A DNA stretch of 64,000 nt from Caballeronia concitans (GCF_001544615.1 NZ_FCNV02000009.1:62001-126000); one strand, 5' to 3'. Positions 45,628 through 58,222 are shown, numbered from the stretch's first letter. The notes: generated by a model from the letters alone, not told the origin. Program-made: numbers and translations.

Positions 45628-46437
45628 CTATGCACGCTCCACGGCCTGCGCAAGCGCAACGAACTCCGCGACCGGCACTTCTTCGGCGCGGCGCGCGAGA
45701 TCGAAGCCGAGCGCGTCGAAGTCGATCTTGTCGCGATACGCGGACAGATTGTTGCGCAGCACCTTGCGGCGCTGGGCGAACGCGGCCTTGACGACGTCGC
45801 TCAGCACCGCGTCGTTCACCGCCGGCAGTTCGTGCGGCGCGAACGGAATCATCCGCACGATCGCGGAATTCACCTTCGGCGGCGGGTTGAACGACTCGGG
45901 CGGCACGTCGATCAGCTTGTCCATCACGTAGCGGTATTGCAGCATCACCGACAAGCGCCCGTAGTCCTTGCTCGCCGGCTCCGCGATCATGCGTTCGACC
46001 ACTTCGTCCTGAAGCATGAAGTGCTGGTCGATGACCTTCGGCGCGAACGCCGTCAGATGGAACAGGAGCGGGCTCGAAATGTTGTACGGCAGATTGCCGA
46101 CGATGCGCAGCGTCGGTTTATCGCCGTCCAGCGCGAGCGAGCCGAAGTCGAAGTCGAGCGCATCGGCGGAATGCACGACGAGCTTGTCGCCGAAACGCTT
46201 CTCCAGTCGGCCGATCAGATCGCGGTCGAGTTCCACCGCATGCAGCGGCGATTCGGGCGTGGACACGCGTTCGATCAGCGGCTCGGTCAGCGCCGCGAGC
46301 CCCGGCCCGATTTCGACCATGCGCTCGCCGCGTTTCGGCGCGATGGCGTCGACGATGGAATCGATGACGCCCTGATCGACGAGAAAGTTCTGGCCGAAGC
46401 GCTTGCGCGCGAGGTGGCCCTGATGTTTGGTGGACAT
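45628..46437 (-). CDS. rsmA: 16S rRNA dimethyladenosine transferase RsmA (KsgA)
   Basis: 269 aa with the SAM motif [11 protein letters not shown] (41-51) and the adenine-pocket [12 protein letters not shown]. RsmA dimethylates A1518 and A1519 of 16S rRNA late in 30S assembly. It follows pdxA by 34 bp in the lptD-surA-pdxA-rsmA order that is conserved across proteobacteria. Confidence 0.97.
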   Translation of the reverse strand: MSTKHQGHLARKRFGQNFLVDQGVIDSIVDAIAPKRGERMVEIGPGLAALTEPLIERVSTPESPLHAVELDRDLIGRLEKRFGDKLVVHSADALDFDFGSLALDGDKPTLRIVGNLPYNISSPLLFHLTAFAPKVIDQHFMLQDEVVERMIAEPASKDYGRLSVMLQYRYVMDKLIDVPPESFNPPPKVNSAIVRMIPFAPHELPAVNDAVLSDVVKAAFAQRRKVLRNNLSAYRDKIDFDALGFDLARRAEEVPVAEFVALAQAVERA

Positions 46438-46471
46438 ACGTGTTTCGGTAGATGCGGTCGCCCGCGTGACG

Positions 46472-47485
46472 TTAGGCGTGACGCTGAAGCTGGCGCTTGT
46501 GACGCGCCATGGTGACGGCGGCGTCGATCGCGGCGATCATGCTGCCCGCGTCCGCGCGGCCCGTGCCCGCGAGATCGAGCGCCGTGCCGTGATCCACCGA
46601 CGTGCGGATGATCGGCAGGCCGAGCGTCACGTTGATGCCTTCGCCGAACGTCGCATATTTGAGCACCGGCAAGCCCTGATCGTGGAACATGGCGAGCACG
46701 CAATCGGCGTCTTTCAGATAGCGCGGCTGGAACAGCGTGTCGGCGGGATACGGACCGGGCGCGTCGATGCCGAGCGCGCGGGCGCGTTCCAGCGCGGGCG
46801 CGATGACGTCGATTTCCTCGCGGCCCAGATAGCCGTTCTCGCCCGCATGCGGATTGAGCCCCGTCACGAGAATGCGCGGCGCGGCGAGGCCGAAATGCGC
46901 GCGCAAGTCGTGATGGATGATGCGAAGCGTCTGAACGAGCCCGTCGATGGTGAGCGCGGCGGACACGTCCTTGAGCGGCAGATGCGTGGTCGCGAGCGCG
47001 ACGCGCAACGGGCGCTCGCCGGTGCCCGCGAGCATCATCACGACGCGCGGCGTGTGCGTGCGCTCGGCCAGATATTCGGTGTGACCGGTGAAAGGCACGC
47101 CGGCGTCGTTGATCGTGCTCTTTTGCAGCGGCGCGGTGACGATGGCGTCGAAGCGGCCCGCAACCGCGCCGTCGATGGCCGCGTCCAGCAAGCCGAGCAC
47201 GTAGCGCCCGTTGGCGGCGTTCAGCTTGCCGGCTTCGGCGGGCGCCGCGAGTGCGTGATGTTCGATGTCGACCGGCTCAGCGTTCGCCGGCCAGCCCGCG
47301 CCCGCGCCCGCTCGCGCTTCGAGCAACGCGCGGTCGCCGAGCACGGTGAAGCGCACCGCCGGCCAGCGCGATTGCGCTTCGCGCAACGCCACCGCCGTCA
47401 GTTCCGGACCGACGCCCGCCGGTTCGCCCGTCGTGATGGCGACGGTGACGGCTTCGGGCTGGTCGGAATGCGCGGCGGTGCTCAT
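46472..47485 (-). CDS. pdxA: 4-hydroxythreonine-4-phosphate dehydrogenase
   Basis: 337 aa; the blocks [34 protein letters not shown] and DQGLPVLKY are those of PdxA. It oxidises 4-phosphohydroxy-L-threonine in the DXP-dependent vitamin B6 route. Between surA (5 bp) and rsmA (34 bp). pdxH, the last enzyme of the pathway, is at 15 kb. Confidence 0.97.
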   Translation of the reverse strand: MSTAAHSDQPEAVTVAITTGEPAGVGPELTAVALREAQSRWPAVRFTVLGDRALLEARAGAGAGWPANAEPVDIEHHALAAPAEAGKLNAANGRYVLGLLDAAIDGAVAGRFDAIVTAPLQKSTINDAGVPFTGHTEYLAERTHTPRVVMMLAGTGERPLRVALATTHLPLKDVSAALTIDGLVQTLRIIHHDLRAHFGLAAPRILVTGLNPHAGENGYLGREEIDVIAPALERARALGIDAPGPYPADTLFQPRYLKDADCVLAMFHDQGLPVLKYATFGEGINVTLGLPIIRTSVDHGTALDLAGTGRADAGSMIAAIDAAVTMARHKRQLQRHA

Positions 47486-47490
47486 GCGGC

Positions 47491-48855
47491 TTACTGCTGC
47501 GCCTCTTGCGCAGCGATGCCCTTGTACTGCACGTAGGCGGTGTCGCGAAGTTCGCGCAGCCAGTCGGAGTACGCTTGCTCGGCCTTGCGCTGGCCGATCG
47601 CCTGACGCGCGATGTCGAGCTGCTGCGTAGCCGACCCTTCGGCCTCGCGGCGGCCGAGCACCTGAATAAGGTGATAGCCGTATTCGCTGCGCACCGGATC
47701 GCTGACGGCGCCGTCCTGCAGATTGTTCATCGCACGTTCGAACTCGGGCACGGTTTCGCCGGGGCTGATCCAGCCGAGATCGCCGCCCTGCGACGCCGAG
47801 CCGTCCTGCGAATAGGTGCGCGCGAAGTTCGCGAAGTCGCCGCCCGACGCCACTTGCTGCTTGATGTCGAGCAGTTTCTGGCGCGCGGTTGCTTCCGACA
47901 TGCCATCCGACACGCGCAGCAGGATGTGGCGCACGTGCGTCTGCACGAGCTTCGGCGCATCGGCAGCGGTGCCCTGGCTCGCGCGGCGCTCGACGAGCTT
48001 CAGGATCTCGAAGCCGCCGTCGGTGCGCAGGAGCGTCGGCACGACCTGACCCGGACGCAGCGTCGATACCGCCGAAACGATGCCCGACGGCAGTGTGCCC
48101 GGCGCGCGGAAACCGAGGTCGCCGCCCTTGCTGGCGTCGGTATCCTGCGAATTCTGCTTGGCGAGCTTCGCGAAGTCGTCGCCCGCCTGCGCCTGTTTCA
48201 GCACGGCGTCGGCCTTGGCCTGCACGGCCGCGACGTCCGACTCCGGCGCGTCCGAAGCCAGCTTGAACATGATGTGCTGAAGGTGCAGATCGCTTGCGTT
48301 GCGCGCGCCCGGCCCGCGCTGGCTGGCGATGTAGTTCGCGACTTCGCCGTCCGACACGGTGATCTTGCTGTCGACTTCCTTCTCGCGCAGCTTGGAAAGC
48401 GTGAGTTCGGTGCGCGCGTCGCGCATGAAGGTGGACCAGGGCACGCCCTGCGCCTCGATGCGCGAGCGGTAGACGTCGAGCGTCATCTGGTTCTGCTTGG
48501 CGAGGCGTTCGAGCGTGCGGTTGACGGTGGCGTCGTCGACCACGATGCCGTCTTCCTTCGCGCGCTGCAACTGGATGCGCTCGAGCACCATCTGGTCGAG
48601 CACCTGCTGGCGCAGCTGATCGGCGGGCGGAACCGGCGCTTTCTGCTGCTGCAGCCGCTGCGCGATGAGATTCGAGCGCTCTTCCAGTTCGCGCTGCGTG
48701 ATGACGCCGTCGTTGACCACCGCGACGACGGAATCCGCGACCTGCACATTGCGATTCGACAATGCCTGCGCACCGGCCGGCGAACTCACCATCAGCGCCG
48801 CGGTGAGCGCGGCGGCGGCCATTGCCGTCGATCGAAACAATTTCATGTTTGCCAC
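47491..48855 (-). CDS. surA: Periplasmic chaperone/peptidyl-prolyl isomerase SurA
   Basis: 454 aa with a Sec signal (cleavage near AQA, residue 31), an N-terminal chaperone domain and two parvulin domains (each with [14 protein letters not shown] or [14 protein letters not shown]-type motifs). SurA escorts beta-barrel proteins, LptD among them, through the periplasm; LptD is encoded 93 bp upstream, and the two are cotranscribed. Confidence 0.97.
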   Translation of the reverse strand: MANMKLFRSTAMAAAALTAALMVSSPAGAQALSNRNVQVADSVVAVVNDGVITQRELEERSNLIAQRLQQQKAPVPPADQLRQQVLDQMVLERIQLQRAKEDGIVVDDATVNRTLERLAKQNQMTLDVYRSRIEAQGVPWSTFMRDARTELTLSKLREKEVDSKITVSDGEVANYIASQRGPGARNASDLHLQHIMFKLASDAPESDVAAVQAKADAVLKQAQAGDDFAKLAKQNSQDTDASKGGDLGFRAPGTLPSGIVSAVSTLRPGQVVPTLLRTDGGFEILKLVERRASQGTAADAPKLVQTHVRHILLRVSDGMSEATARQKLLDIKQQVASGGDFANFARTYSQDGSASQGGDLGWISPGETVPEFERAMNNLQDGAVSDPVRSEYGYHLIQVLGRREAEGSATQQLDIARQAIGQRKAEQAYSDWLRELRDTAYVQYKGIAAQEAQQ

Positions 48856-48948
48856 AGATACTCCATCAAATCCACACTTGACCCTTTGTGCGCTGCGCGT
48901 ATGCCCGAGCGGCGATCCGGGTGCTGTCAGAGAATGCCTGCGTCGGCC

Positions 48949-51339
48949 TCATTCGTAATTGCTGAAGCGCGCGAGCGGCGGAGCCGACGGCGGCGGCGGC
49001 TGGTAGCCCTGGACGCTGGCCCTGAACGCGCTCACGAGACCGTTGTCGACCTTCGACAAGCCCTTGAACGTGATCTGCGCGAGCACGCGCGTGCCGGACG
49101 AAGGCTGACCGCTCGTGTTCACGCCGTTCGCATAACGCTGCGCGCCGAAGCCGAACGCCCAGCAGTCGGCATCGTACTGGAAGCCCACGAGGCCGTCGAC
49201 GAGACGGTGGCTGGCGAGATCATAATTGACGCGCGCGACGGCATAGAGGCGATTCGTCAGCGGCCATTCGCCAGACACCAGAAGCTGGTTGATCGGCTCG
49301 TTCACCAGCGTGGTCTGGTTCGAGCGCGTGTACCGGTAGCCGACGTTGATGACCTTGCGCTCGGCCGGACTGTACGCGAAGCCGATGCTCGAACGCACGA
49401 GCTGGTTATTGTCGACATTATATTGGAACGCCGTTTCCGAGGCGAAACCCGCGCCCAGCTTGATCGCCGCGCCCGCGATCAGGTCCGAGTGCTTCGCCTC
49501 ATTGATCGGCTGATCCTGCGAAATCGTGACGCGCTGGCTCGTGAAATAGTACTGCTGCGCGATCACGAAGCGCGCGCGCTCGTCGCCCGTCGCCGGGTTG
49601 ATGAAGCGCGTCGTGAGGCCGGCGGTCAGGCGGTTCGCATCCGCGATCCGGTCGTTGCCGACGAATGTGTTCGGCGTGTAGATCTCGGCTAAGCCGAAGT
49701 CGGCTTCGGCGGTATCGAAGATCGGCGCGAAGTTCTGATTGCGGTACGGCGTGTAGACGTAATAGAGCCGCGGCTCCAGCGTCTGGATGTAGTCCTGCCC
49801 GAAAAGCCGCACCGAGCGGTCGAACACGAGGCCCGTGTCGAGGCTGAGCGTCGGGATCGATTCGGTGAAGTTCTTCGGCTGGCCGGCGGGCGTGAGCGGC
49901 TGCCCGGCGATCGGCCCGGTCGCGATATGGCTCAGGTCATACGACGCGAAGTGCCATTGCACCTTCGGCGTGAAGAAGTAGCCCGGCGCGTTGATCCCGT
50001 AGCTCAGGTACGGGTTGAAGTACATGCGCTGACCGTCGGTCGCGCCTTCCTGCGTGATCGTGAAGCGCGTGAAATCGGCTTCCGCGCCGTAATCGAAACC
50101 GCCGACGTTGTACTTGTTGTACTGCACGTTCAACTGCGGCTCGCGCGCGTACGGCGGAATGGACGGCTGCAGCGTCTGCCAGCGCTGTTCGCGGCCGAGC
50201 ACGGACCACGGACCGTTGTTGTACGTGAGCCCGGCTTCCTGCTGATACAGCAGCTGCGTGCCGTTCAGGAACTGGTTCGACGCGTTGCCGAGATCTTCCG
50301 GATACTGATCGTCCGAAACCTTGTTGTAATTGACGTAACCGCCGAACCCGCCGCCGAAATTCTGCCGATGCTGCCAGAAGATCGCATAGCGGTTCGTATG
50401 CGTCTCGCTGTCGTTCGGCAGATAGTCGACGGTGAGCGAACCGGAATACGTCGGCGAGAGATAGCGATAGTTCGCCTCGCCCAGCACGCCCCGGCGCGAC
50501 ATGAAGCGCGGCGTGAGGGTCAGGTCGCGGTTCGGCGCGATGTTGAAGTAGTACGGGACCGTTGCTTCGAAGCCGGTCGTCGAGCTGACCGAGAACGTCG
50601 GCGGCAAGAGGCCGCTGCGTCGATCGCCCGTCAGCGGGAACGACAGCCACGGGCTCGCGAACACGGGCACGCCCTGGAAGAACAGCACGCCGTTATGCGC
50701 GACGCCCTCTTCCGAGCCGGTATCGAAATCGAACGCCGTTCCCTTGATGTACCACGACGGGTCCGTCTCGCACTGGCACGCCGTGTAGGTGCCGTGATCG
50801 ACGCGCGCCCGCTCGTTGTCGATGATGTCGATGCGTTCCGCGCTGCCCGAGCCGCCCGTCACGTTGAAGTGGTACTTCGGGTTCGTCATGAACCCTTCGT
50901 TCGAACTCACCTTCAGATGCGCTTCCGGCCCGACGAACGACACGCCGTTGTTGATCAGCCTGACATTGCCGAACGCATCGGCCATGTCCGTATCCTGATC
51001 GTAATGAAGCGCGTCGCCCTTGATGACCGTGACCGTGCGCCGGATTTCGGCCGAGCCCTTCGCGGCCATGTCTTCGTCGGACGTGCCGGTGGCTTTGTCG
51101 CCGAGCAGGAAGGTCGTGGGCTGCTGGCCGTTCTTCAGCGGACGTTCGAGCAGTTGCGGCGCGAGCCGCAGGCTGCCGGGGCCGTCGAGCGGCTGCGCGT
51201 CAGCCGCGGCGCCCGCGAGTTGAGCGTGCGCGAGAGCGGGCATCAAGCCCGGTACGGAAAGCAAAGCGGCGACGAGCCGCCGCCTGCGTGGCTGAGCATC
51301 GCCTTTGATCTTCGATACGGGAAACTGTCGTGGCGGCAT
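48949..51339 (-). CDS. lptD: LPS-assembly protein LptD
   Basis: 796 aa from the ATG at 51339 (a longer form to 51462 lacks conservation). Signal peptide to about AHA, then OstA/jellyroll periplasmic domain (about 100-240) and a 26-strand beta-barrel, ending in an aromatic strand (LARFSNYE). LptD with LptE inserts LPS into the outer leaflet. Four Cys typical of the family can be found only in part (TACQCETD). It heads the lptD-surA-pdxA-rsmA operon and is divergent from amgK. Confidence 0.94.
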   Translation of the reverse strand: MPPRQFPVSKIKGDAQPRRRRLVAALLSVPGLMPALAHAQLAGAAADAQPLDGPGSLRLAPQLLERPLKNGQQPTTFLLGDKATGTSDEDMAAKGSAEIRRTVTVIKGDALHYDQDTDMADAFGNVRLINNGVSFVGPEAHLKVSSNEGFMTNPKYHFNVTGGSGSAERIDIIDNERARVDHGTYTACQCETDPSWYIKGTAFDFDTGSEEGVAHNGVLFFQGVPVFASPWLSFPLTGDRRSGLLPPTFSVSSTTGFEATVPYYFNIAPNRDLTLTPRFMSRRGVLGEANYRYLSPTYSGSLTVDYLPNDSETHTNRYAIFWQHRQNFGGGFGGYVNYNKVSDDQYPEDLGNASNQFLNGTQLLYQQEAGLTYNNGPWSVLGREQRWQTLQPSIPPYAREPQLNVQYNKYNVGGFDYGAEADFTRFTITQEGATDGQRMYFNPYLSYGINAPGYFFTPKVQWHFASYDLSHIATGPIAGQPLTPAGQPKNFTESIPTLSLDTGLVFDRSVRLFGQDYIQTLEPRLYYVYTPYRNQNFAPIFDTAEADFGLAEIYTPNTFVGNDRIADANRLTAGLTTRFINPATGDERARFVIAQQYYFTSQRVTISQDQPINEAKHSDLIAGAAIKLGAGFASETAFQYNVDNNQLVRSSIGFAYSPAERKVINVGYRYTRSNQTTLVNEPINQLLVSGEWPLTNRLYAVARVNYDLASHRLVDGLVGFQYDADCWAFGFGAQRYANGVNTSGQPSSGTRVLAQITFKGLSKVDNGLVSAFRASVQGYQPPPPSAPPLARFSNYE

Positions 51340-51584
51340 GTATGGGTGGCGGTTCGATCCCGTTCGCGTCACGCGCTCCATGCCGCCGAGTGAGCGGCCG
51401 CAATTCGCCCGCGTCGATGCCATGGCCGAACTCGACGCTCGGTTGCCATGCAGGGACGACACTCGATGGAACGTTGACGCGGCACGGTCGTCGGCGCCTG
51501 GCGCCAGGCGCGAACAGATCGCTCAAGGATCGCTTAAAAAAGTCGTGGGGTATTATATGGCAAGATGTTTTGCCTCTCGAATTT

Positions 51585-52610
51585 ATGACGCACATTCCCT
51601 CCGACGCCCGCCTCGATCAACTCCGTTCCTGGCTTCAAACCTTTGCCGACCGTTACCGGCTCGATCTCGCGACACTCGCGCCCGCCTCCGCCGACGCGAG
51701 TTTCCGCCGCTATTTCCGGCTCGCGAGCGAATCGGAGCATGGCGGCACGCTGATCGCCGTCGATGCCCCACCGCCCGAAAAATGCCGCGAGTTCGTTCAG
51801 GTCGCCGGTCTGCTCGAAGCGGCCAACGTGCATGTGCCGAAGATTCTCGAAGCGGATTTCGACGCCGGTTTCATGCTCGTCACCGATCTCGGCACGACCA
51901 CCTACATTTCCGTGCTCGACGAGAAGAACGCGCGAGCGCTGATGCGCGCGGCCATCGAGACGCTGATCCGCTTTCAGCAGACCGCGCGCGAAGGCGTGTT
52001 GCCGCCGTTCGACGAAGCGTTCCTGCGCCGCGAGATGGAGTTGATGCCCGAGTGGTTCATCGGCCGCCATCTGGGCCGCGAAGTGACCGCCGACGAACGC
52101 AAGACGCTCGACGAAACCTTCACGCTGCTCACGCAAAGCGCGCTCGCGCAGCCGCAGACCTTCATGCTGCGCGACTTCATGCCGCGCAATCTGATGGTCT
52201 CCGAGCCGAATCCCGGCGTGCTGGATTTCCAGGACGCGGTGTACGGGCCGATCACCTACGACATGGCCTCGCTCATGCGCGATGCGTTCATCAGCTGGGA
52301 CGAAGAGTTTCAGCTCGACTGCATCGCGTGGTACTGGGAACGCGCGAAGAAGGCCGGGCTGCCCGTCGATCTGGATTTCGGCGAGTTTTATCGCCAGCTC
52401 GAATGGATGGGCCTGCAGCGGCATATCAAGGTGCTCGGGCTGTTCGCGCGCATCCATTATCGCGACGGCAAGCCGCGTTACCTCGCGGATCTGCCGCGTT
52501 TCATCGGCTATGCGCGCAAGGTCGCGGAACGCTATGCGCCGCTGTGGCCGTTCGCGCGCCTGCTCGATTCGCTCGAAGGCCGCGCGATCGAAACCGGTTA
52601 CACCTTCTGA
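51585..52610 (+). CDS. amgK: AmgK, anomeric MurNAc/GlcNAc kinase
   Basis: 341 aa from the ATG at 51585. It has an aminoglycoside-phosphotransferase fold, with the catalytic-loop region LRDFMPRNLM and the metal-binding LDFQDAVYGPITYD. With the next gene (murU, 7 bp away) it matches the AmgK-MurU peptidoglycan recycling route that converts MurNAc to UDP-MurNAc without going through MurA, first shown in Pseudomonas. Promoter TATTAT is suggested near 51551, 34 bp before the start. Confidence 0.92.
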   Translation: MTHIPSDARLDQLRSWLQTFADRYRLDLATLAPASADASFRRYFRLASESEHGGTLIAVDAPPPEKCREFVQVAGLLEAANVHVPKILEADFDAGFMLVTDLGTTTYISVLDEKNARALMRAAIETLIRFQQTAREGVLPPFDEAFLRREMELMPEWFIGRHLGREVTADERKTLDETFTLLTQSALAQPQTFMLRDFMPRNLMVSEPNPGVLDFQDAVYGPITYDMASLMRDAFISWDEEFQLDCIAWYWERAKKAGLPVDLDFGEFYRQLEWMGLQRHIKVLGLFARIHYRDGKPRYLADLPRFIGYARKVAERYAPLWPFARLLDSLEGRAIETGYTF

Positions 52611-52617
52611 ATTCACG

Positions 52618-54802
<2,185 letters not shown>

Positions 54803-54826
54803 ACGCGGTTTGTGCGTCGCATGAAG

Positions 54827-54858
54827 AAAAGCCCCGAATTTCGGGGCTTTTTCTTTTA
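54827..54858. terminator. Bidirectional terminator between purB and gntK
   Basis: AGAAAAGCCCCGA, ATT, TCGGGGCTTTTTCT: an almost perfect 13-bp stem with T-runs on both strands, at the convergent ends of purB and gntK. Confidence 0.92.
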
Positions 54859-55350
54859 TCGCGTCTTCAGCTTCTCGATCACGTTATCGACGATCTGCTC
54901 CGGCGTCAGCTCGATGCTCTCCGTGATCGCCTCGTCTTCGCCCGGTTCTTCGAGCGTGTCGAGCTGGCTCTGCAGCAGCGACGGATCGAAGAAATGGCCG
55001 GTGCGATGCCCGAGGCGTTCGCGCAGCACGTCCATCGAGCCTTTGAGATAGACGAAGCACACGTCCTTGTCGCCGTCGCGCAGCACGTCGCGGTACGAGC
55101 GCTTCAGCGACGAACACGTGAACACGGCCGTTTCGCCCGCGCGCTGCTTTTCCTCGATGGCCGCGCGGATGGTTTTGAGCCACGGCCAGCGGTCCTCGTC
55201 CGTCAACGGAATGCCGTGATGCATCTTTTCCTTGTTGGCGGCACTGTGGAACGCGTCGCCGTCGGTGAACGGACAGTGCAGCCGCTCGGCCAGCAATTCG
55301 CCGATCAGCGATTTGCCCGCGCCCGATACGCCCATTGCGATCAGAATCAT
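54856..55350 (-). CDS. gntK: Gluconokinase
   Basis: 164 aa. The P-loop GVSGAGKS (7-14) and family motifs FTDGDAFHSAANKEKM and TDEDRWPWL identify GntK. It phosphorylates gluconate to 6-phosphogluconate, the substrate of Edd encoded at 61.7 kb. 10 bp after gntT, same operon. Confidence 0.96.
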   Translation of the reverse strand: MILIAMGVSGAGKSLIGELLAERLHCPFTDGDAFHSAANKEKMHHGIPLTDEDRWPWLKTIRAAIEEKQRAGETAVFTCSSLKRSYRDVLRDGDKDVCFVYLKGSMDVLRERLGHRTGHFFDPSLLQSQLDTLEEPGEDEAITESIELTPEQIVDNVIEKLKTR

Positions 55351-55360
55351 CGAAGTCTCC

Positions 55361-56725
55361 TTACAGAACCGCTGCGAGCACGAAGGTCAGGCCGAGGCCC
55401 ATCAGCGAAATGATCGTTTCGAGCAATGACCACGTCTTGAACGTCTGACCGACGGTCATCCCGAAGTACTCCTTGATCAGCCAGAAGCCGCCGTCGTTCA
55501 CGTGCGAGAAAATCAGCGAACCCGAACCGGTCGCGAGCACGAGCAATTCCGGCTTGATGTTGCCGCCGGCCGCGGCCGCGATCGGCGCGACGATACCGCA
55601 AGCGGTGGTCATCGCCACCGTGGCGGAACCGGTCGCAAGACGGATCAGCGCCGCGACGAACCAGCCGAGCAGCAGCGGCGACAGGCTCGCCTGCGTCGCG
55701 GTCGCGACGATCTGCTGCGAAATGCCGCTGTCGCGCAGCACCTGGCCGAAGCCGCCGCCCGCGCCGACGATCAGCGTGATCCCCGCGATCGGCGCAAGAC
55801 ACTCGCCGCAGAACTTCTGAATCTGATCGCGATTGAAGCCCTGCTTCGCGCCGAACGTCCAGAAACTGACGAGCACGGCGATCAACAGCGCCATATCCGA
55901 TTGACCGATGAAACGCAGCAGATCGTTCGGCAGCGTCTTCGGCGCGAAGACGAGATCGGCCCAGCTTCCGATGAGCATCAGAATGACCGGCAGCAGGATG
56001 GTGAACAGCGTGATGCCGAAGCCCGGCAGTTCACGGTTCTTTTGCGTATCGCCATGCTTTTGCACGAACTGCTCGGCGAGCGCGTTGGCGTCCGGCAGCT
56101 TGATGTACTTGTGGATCATCAGCGCGAAAAGCGGTCCGGCGACGATTGCCGTCGGAACGCCGACGATCAACCCGTACGCGATCGTCTTGCCGATATCCGC
56201 GTGATACGCCTGCACCGCGAGCAGCGCGGCCGGGTGCGGCGGAATCAGGCCGTGCACGACGGACAGGCCGGCGACCATCGGCAGGCCGATCAGCAAGAGC
56301 GATTTGCCCGTGCGGCGCGCGACGTTGAAGGCAATGGGAATCAGCAGCACGAAGCCGACTTCGAAGAACACCGGCAAGCCGACGATGATCGCGACGATCA
56401 TCATCGCCCAATGAATGTTCTTCTCGCCGAACAGATTGATCAGCGTATTGGCGATGCGCTCGGCACCGCCGGATTCGGCCATCATCTTGCCGAGCATCGT
56501 GCCCAAACCGACGACGACGGCAATGTGACCGAGCGTGTTGCCGTTGCCGGTTTCGAATGCCTTGACGATCTTGTCCATCGGCATGCCGACCGCGAGGCCG
56601 AGCAGGACAGACACGATCATCAGGACGAGGAACGGATAAACCTTGTAACGCGCGATCATCAGGATCAGAACTGCGATCGCGATCACCGCGTAGAGCAGCA
56701 GCATGCTCCCGTGGACGGCCGGCAT
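55361..56725 (-). CDS. gntT: GntP-family gluconate permease
   Basis: 454 aa, about 12-14 membrane helices. The ATG at 56725 has AAGGAGG four bases upstream. Conserved blocks GLSVVHGLIPPHPAALLA and GATVAMTTACGIV-type motif (ATGSATVAMTTACGI) place it in the GntP family of proton-gluconate symporters. With gntK it forms a two-gene uptake operon. A TTAC-TG-GTAA site at 56840 may be an operator. Confidence 0.93.
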   Translation of the reverse strand: MPAVHGSMLLLYAVIAIAVLILMIARYKVYPFLVLMIVSVLLGLAVGMPMDKIVKAFETGNGNTLGHIAVVVGLGTMLGKMMAESGGAERIANTLINLFGEKNIHWAMMIVAIIVGLPVFFEVGFVLLIPIAFNVARRTGKSLLLIGLPMVAGLSVVHGLIPPHPAALLAVQAYHADIGKTIAYGLIVGVPTAIVAGPLFALMIHKYIKLPDANALAEQFVQKHGDTQKNRELPGFGITLFTILLPVILMLIGSWADLVFAPKTLPNDLLRFIGQSDMALLIAVLVSFWTFGAKQGFNRDQIQKFCGECLAPIAGITLIVGAGGGFGQVLRDSGISQQIVATATQASLSPLLLGWFVAALIRLATGSATVAMTTACGIVAPIAAAAGGNIKPELLVLATGSGSLIFSHVNDGGFWLIKEYFGMTVGQTFKTWSLLETIISLMGLGLTFVLAAVL

Positions 56726-56839
56726 GACGCCTCCTTGATTTTGTTGAGGTTATTTGCGCTATGCGTGCGTTTGCCGTCGCTGCCTGCTTAAAAGCGCAAT
56801 GTCCGGCAAGCGCGCACACGGCGCGGAGAAATCGGAATT

Positions 56840-56849
56840 TTACTGGTAA
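56840..56849. promoter_or_regulatory. Candidate gluconate-regulator operator
   Basis: TTAC-TG-GTAA, a short perfect inverted repeat about 115 bp before the gntT start. It resembles the core of LacI-type GntR sites known from enteric bacteria (TTACC-GGTAA). No such regulator gene is in the window, so this is a hypothesis. Confidence 0.35.
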
Positions 56850-56941
56850 GCCGCAGTTGGGTGTCTGCAGGCTGCCTCTAAGGAGACTAGGGACTTACTC
56901 GGGCGCGTTCGAGAAGACGAAAAAACCGCGCGCAGAAAAGG

Positions 56942-56972
56942 AAAAGCCGGCGTTCGATGAACACCGGCTTCA
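56942..56972 (-). terminator. Terminator after the small lipoprotein gene
   Basis: On the minus strand AAGCCGGTGTT and AACGCCGGCTT form a stem with one mismatch around CATCG, followed by TTCCTTTTCT. About 33 bp after the stop. Confidence 0.72.
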
Positions 56973-57004
56973 ATTCATTGCTGGCCTGAAGAAGGACGCT
57001 GCGC

Positions 57005-57286
57005 TTACGACGCGCACCTGAACGTGATCTCTCGCGGATTGCGATTTTGATCGCCTGGCGCGCCGTCGATCGCTTGCGCCGACACCACCTGACGTTCTTT
57101 GCAAACCTGAGCGGCGGCCGCCAAGCAGGACTTCTGCGATTCGAAGAGGCCCGAGCACGTCACGCGGTACGCATCCGGCTGGCCGGCGATACTCACCTTG
57201 CGGGATGTGTACGTCACGCCGGTATCGGTCGAGCACGCAGCGAGCAAAAGCACGAACGCGCCGACGGCACTGATTGATTTGAACAT
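57005..57286 (-). CDS. Small lipoprotein of unknown function
   Basis: 93 aa from the ATG at 57286. A lipoprotein signal peptide is clear: MFKSISAVGAFVLLLAACS, with a lipobox LAAC. The mature part has three further Cys and the motif RVTCSGLFESQKSCLAAAAQVC. Similar short lipoproteins are common in Burkholderiaceae. It lies immediately downstream of the remains of the adhesin gene but after its terminator, so it is expressed separately. Confidence 0.78.
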   Translation of the reverse strand: MFKSISAVGAFVLLLAACSTDTGVTYTSRKVSIAGQPDAYRVTCSGLFESQKSCLAAAAQVCKERQVVSAQAIDGAPGDQNRNPREITFRCAS

Positions 57287-57302
57287 CACGAATTCCTGTT
57301 GC

Positions 57303-57352
57303 AACAAAAAACGGACCGGGCGATCGCGGACATCTGCGACCGCCCGGTCCGT
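57303..57352 (-). terminator. Terminator after the adhesin remnant
   Basis: ACGGACCGGGCG and CGCCCGGTCCGT arms around an 18-base centre that itself pairs (GTCGCAG...), followed on the minus strand by TTTTTTGTTGC. It terminates the transcript that ends with the YadA-like anchor, showing this was once the 3' end of a real gene. Confidence 0.85.
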
Positions 57353-57401
57353 GAGCGTGAGCGTCAGCTCAGCTCCCCCTGGTCAGCTCAGCCCACCCTG
57401 C

Positions 57402-57818
57402 TTACCAGCGATACGACGCGTTCGCGCCATACACCGTGCCGTTGCGGCTCGTGCCCGCTCCGGCCTTCAGCACCAGGTTCTGCGTCACGCGCAGGTTCAC
57501 CGCGACCGCAGCGGCCGCATAGCCCTGATACGAGGCGCCGCCCACACCGACCGACATCGTCTTGTCCTGATCGATGTTCGGGACCATCGCCATGGCCGTC
57601 GCCGCCGCGATACCAGAGTAGGCATTGCGCGCGACACCGTTGACTGCGCCTTGCATCGCACCGACTTGCTGATCCGTGTAGCTGTTGGCCGACGATACCG
57701 CGTCGTTCAACTGGTTCACGTTGACCATGTCGGTGTCCTGCGTACCGGCCGCGACGTTGGTGATCTGACGTTCGCTGCCGGCCGCGCCCACGGAGACCGT
57801 CTGCGCACGATCCGACAC
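57402..57818 (-). pseudogene. Remnant of YadA-like trimeric autotransporter: last head motif and membrane anchor
   Basis: 138 codons, out of frame with the chimera above. Read from just upstream (about 57852) the frame gives [11 protein letters not shown], a YadA head repeat, then [30 protein letters not shown], a neck and stalk segment, and the YadA anchor that ends ANASYRW, an aromatic residue as beta-barrel proteins need. An intact anchor would trimerise in the outer membrane and export the passenger; here no signal peptide is attached, so no functional adhesin can be made. Followed by an intact terminator. Confidence 0.85.
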
Positions 57819-57849
57819 CGAGCCTGCGCCCAGCGCGACGGAGTTGTCG

Positions 57850-57966
57850 GCGTCTGGCCGTCGAGGTGGATGTCGACAACGAGCTGATACCGGTGGACAG
57901 CGAACTCGCGCCCGTGGACAGCGAGCTGATGCCGGTCGAGGTCGAAGTCGACAGCGAGCTCACGCC
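57850..57966 (-). repeat. Ser-Leu-Ser-Thr stalk repeats
   Basis: Four imperfect units of the form SSLSTG(A/I) or SSLSTSTST(A/G) encoded in a row; the DNA repeats the core AGCTCGCTGTC with small changes. These are the neck/stalk repeats of Burkholderia trimeric autotransporters. They also provide the sequence in which the fusion to the DUF2827 fragment happened. Confidence 0.75.
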
Positions 57967-58222
57967 GGTGGACACCGTGGGCCAGCGCTTCAGCTCCCAG
58001 GGCAACTGATCGGTGATCGGCACCGACGTCGTATTGACGAGCACCGTGCTCGCCACGTTTGGACACCGATTCAGTGCTTCGGCAAGAAAAACCGCGTTTT
58101 GCTTGATGCCATTATTCCAGAGCGTTTCGGCGGCATGATGCAGGCCGATGGTGATCCCTACACGCAGCTTCTTCATCGCCCCGCACTCCGTTGTTCCGTT
58201 TGAGTCAATTCATTCATGTTGG

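Larger units (their letters stand above)
57388..58176 (-). pseudogene. Chimeric pseudogene: DUF2827 5' fragment fused to adhesin stalk repeats
   Basis: The ATG at 58176 opens a DUF2827-like sequence: residues 1-70 align with the N-termini of the two intact paralogues next door (the W-x-N-G-x-x-Q-N core is shared, here LWNNGIKQN). At about residue 68 (PTVSTG) it changes abruptly to Ser/Leu/Thr repeats of a YadA-type trimeric autotransporter stalk (to about 106). The frame then diverges from the adhesin at about 57856 by one base, and the rest of this frame is meaningless to the stop at 57388. DUF2827 proteins are normally about 380 aa, so some 310 codons and most of the adhesin are missing. 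Confidence 0.85.

Noticed and set aside
57402-57818. Anchor frame as a functional short adhesin
   Set aside because: It has no signal peptide or passenger, and its own head motif starts upstream of the first ATG, so it is a remnant.
57716-58066. Third frame through the adhesin remnant (116 codons)
   Set aside because: His/Arg-rich shadow; the other two frames carry the recognisable adhesin and DUF2827 sequence.
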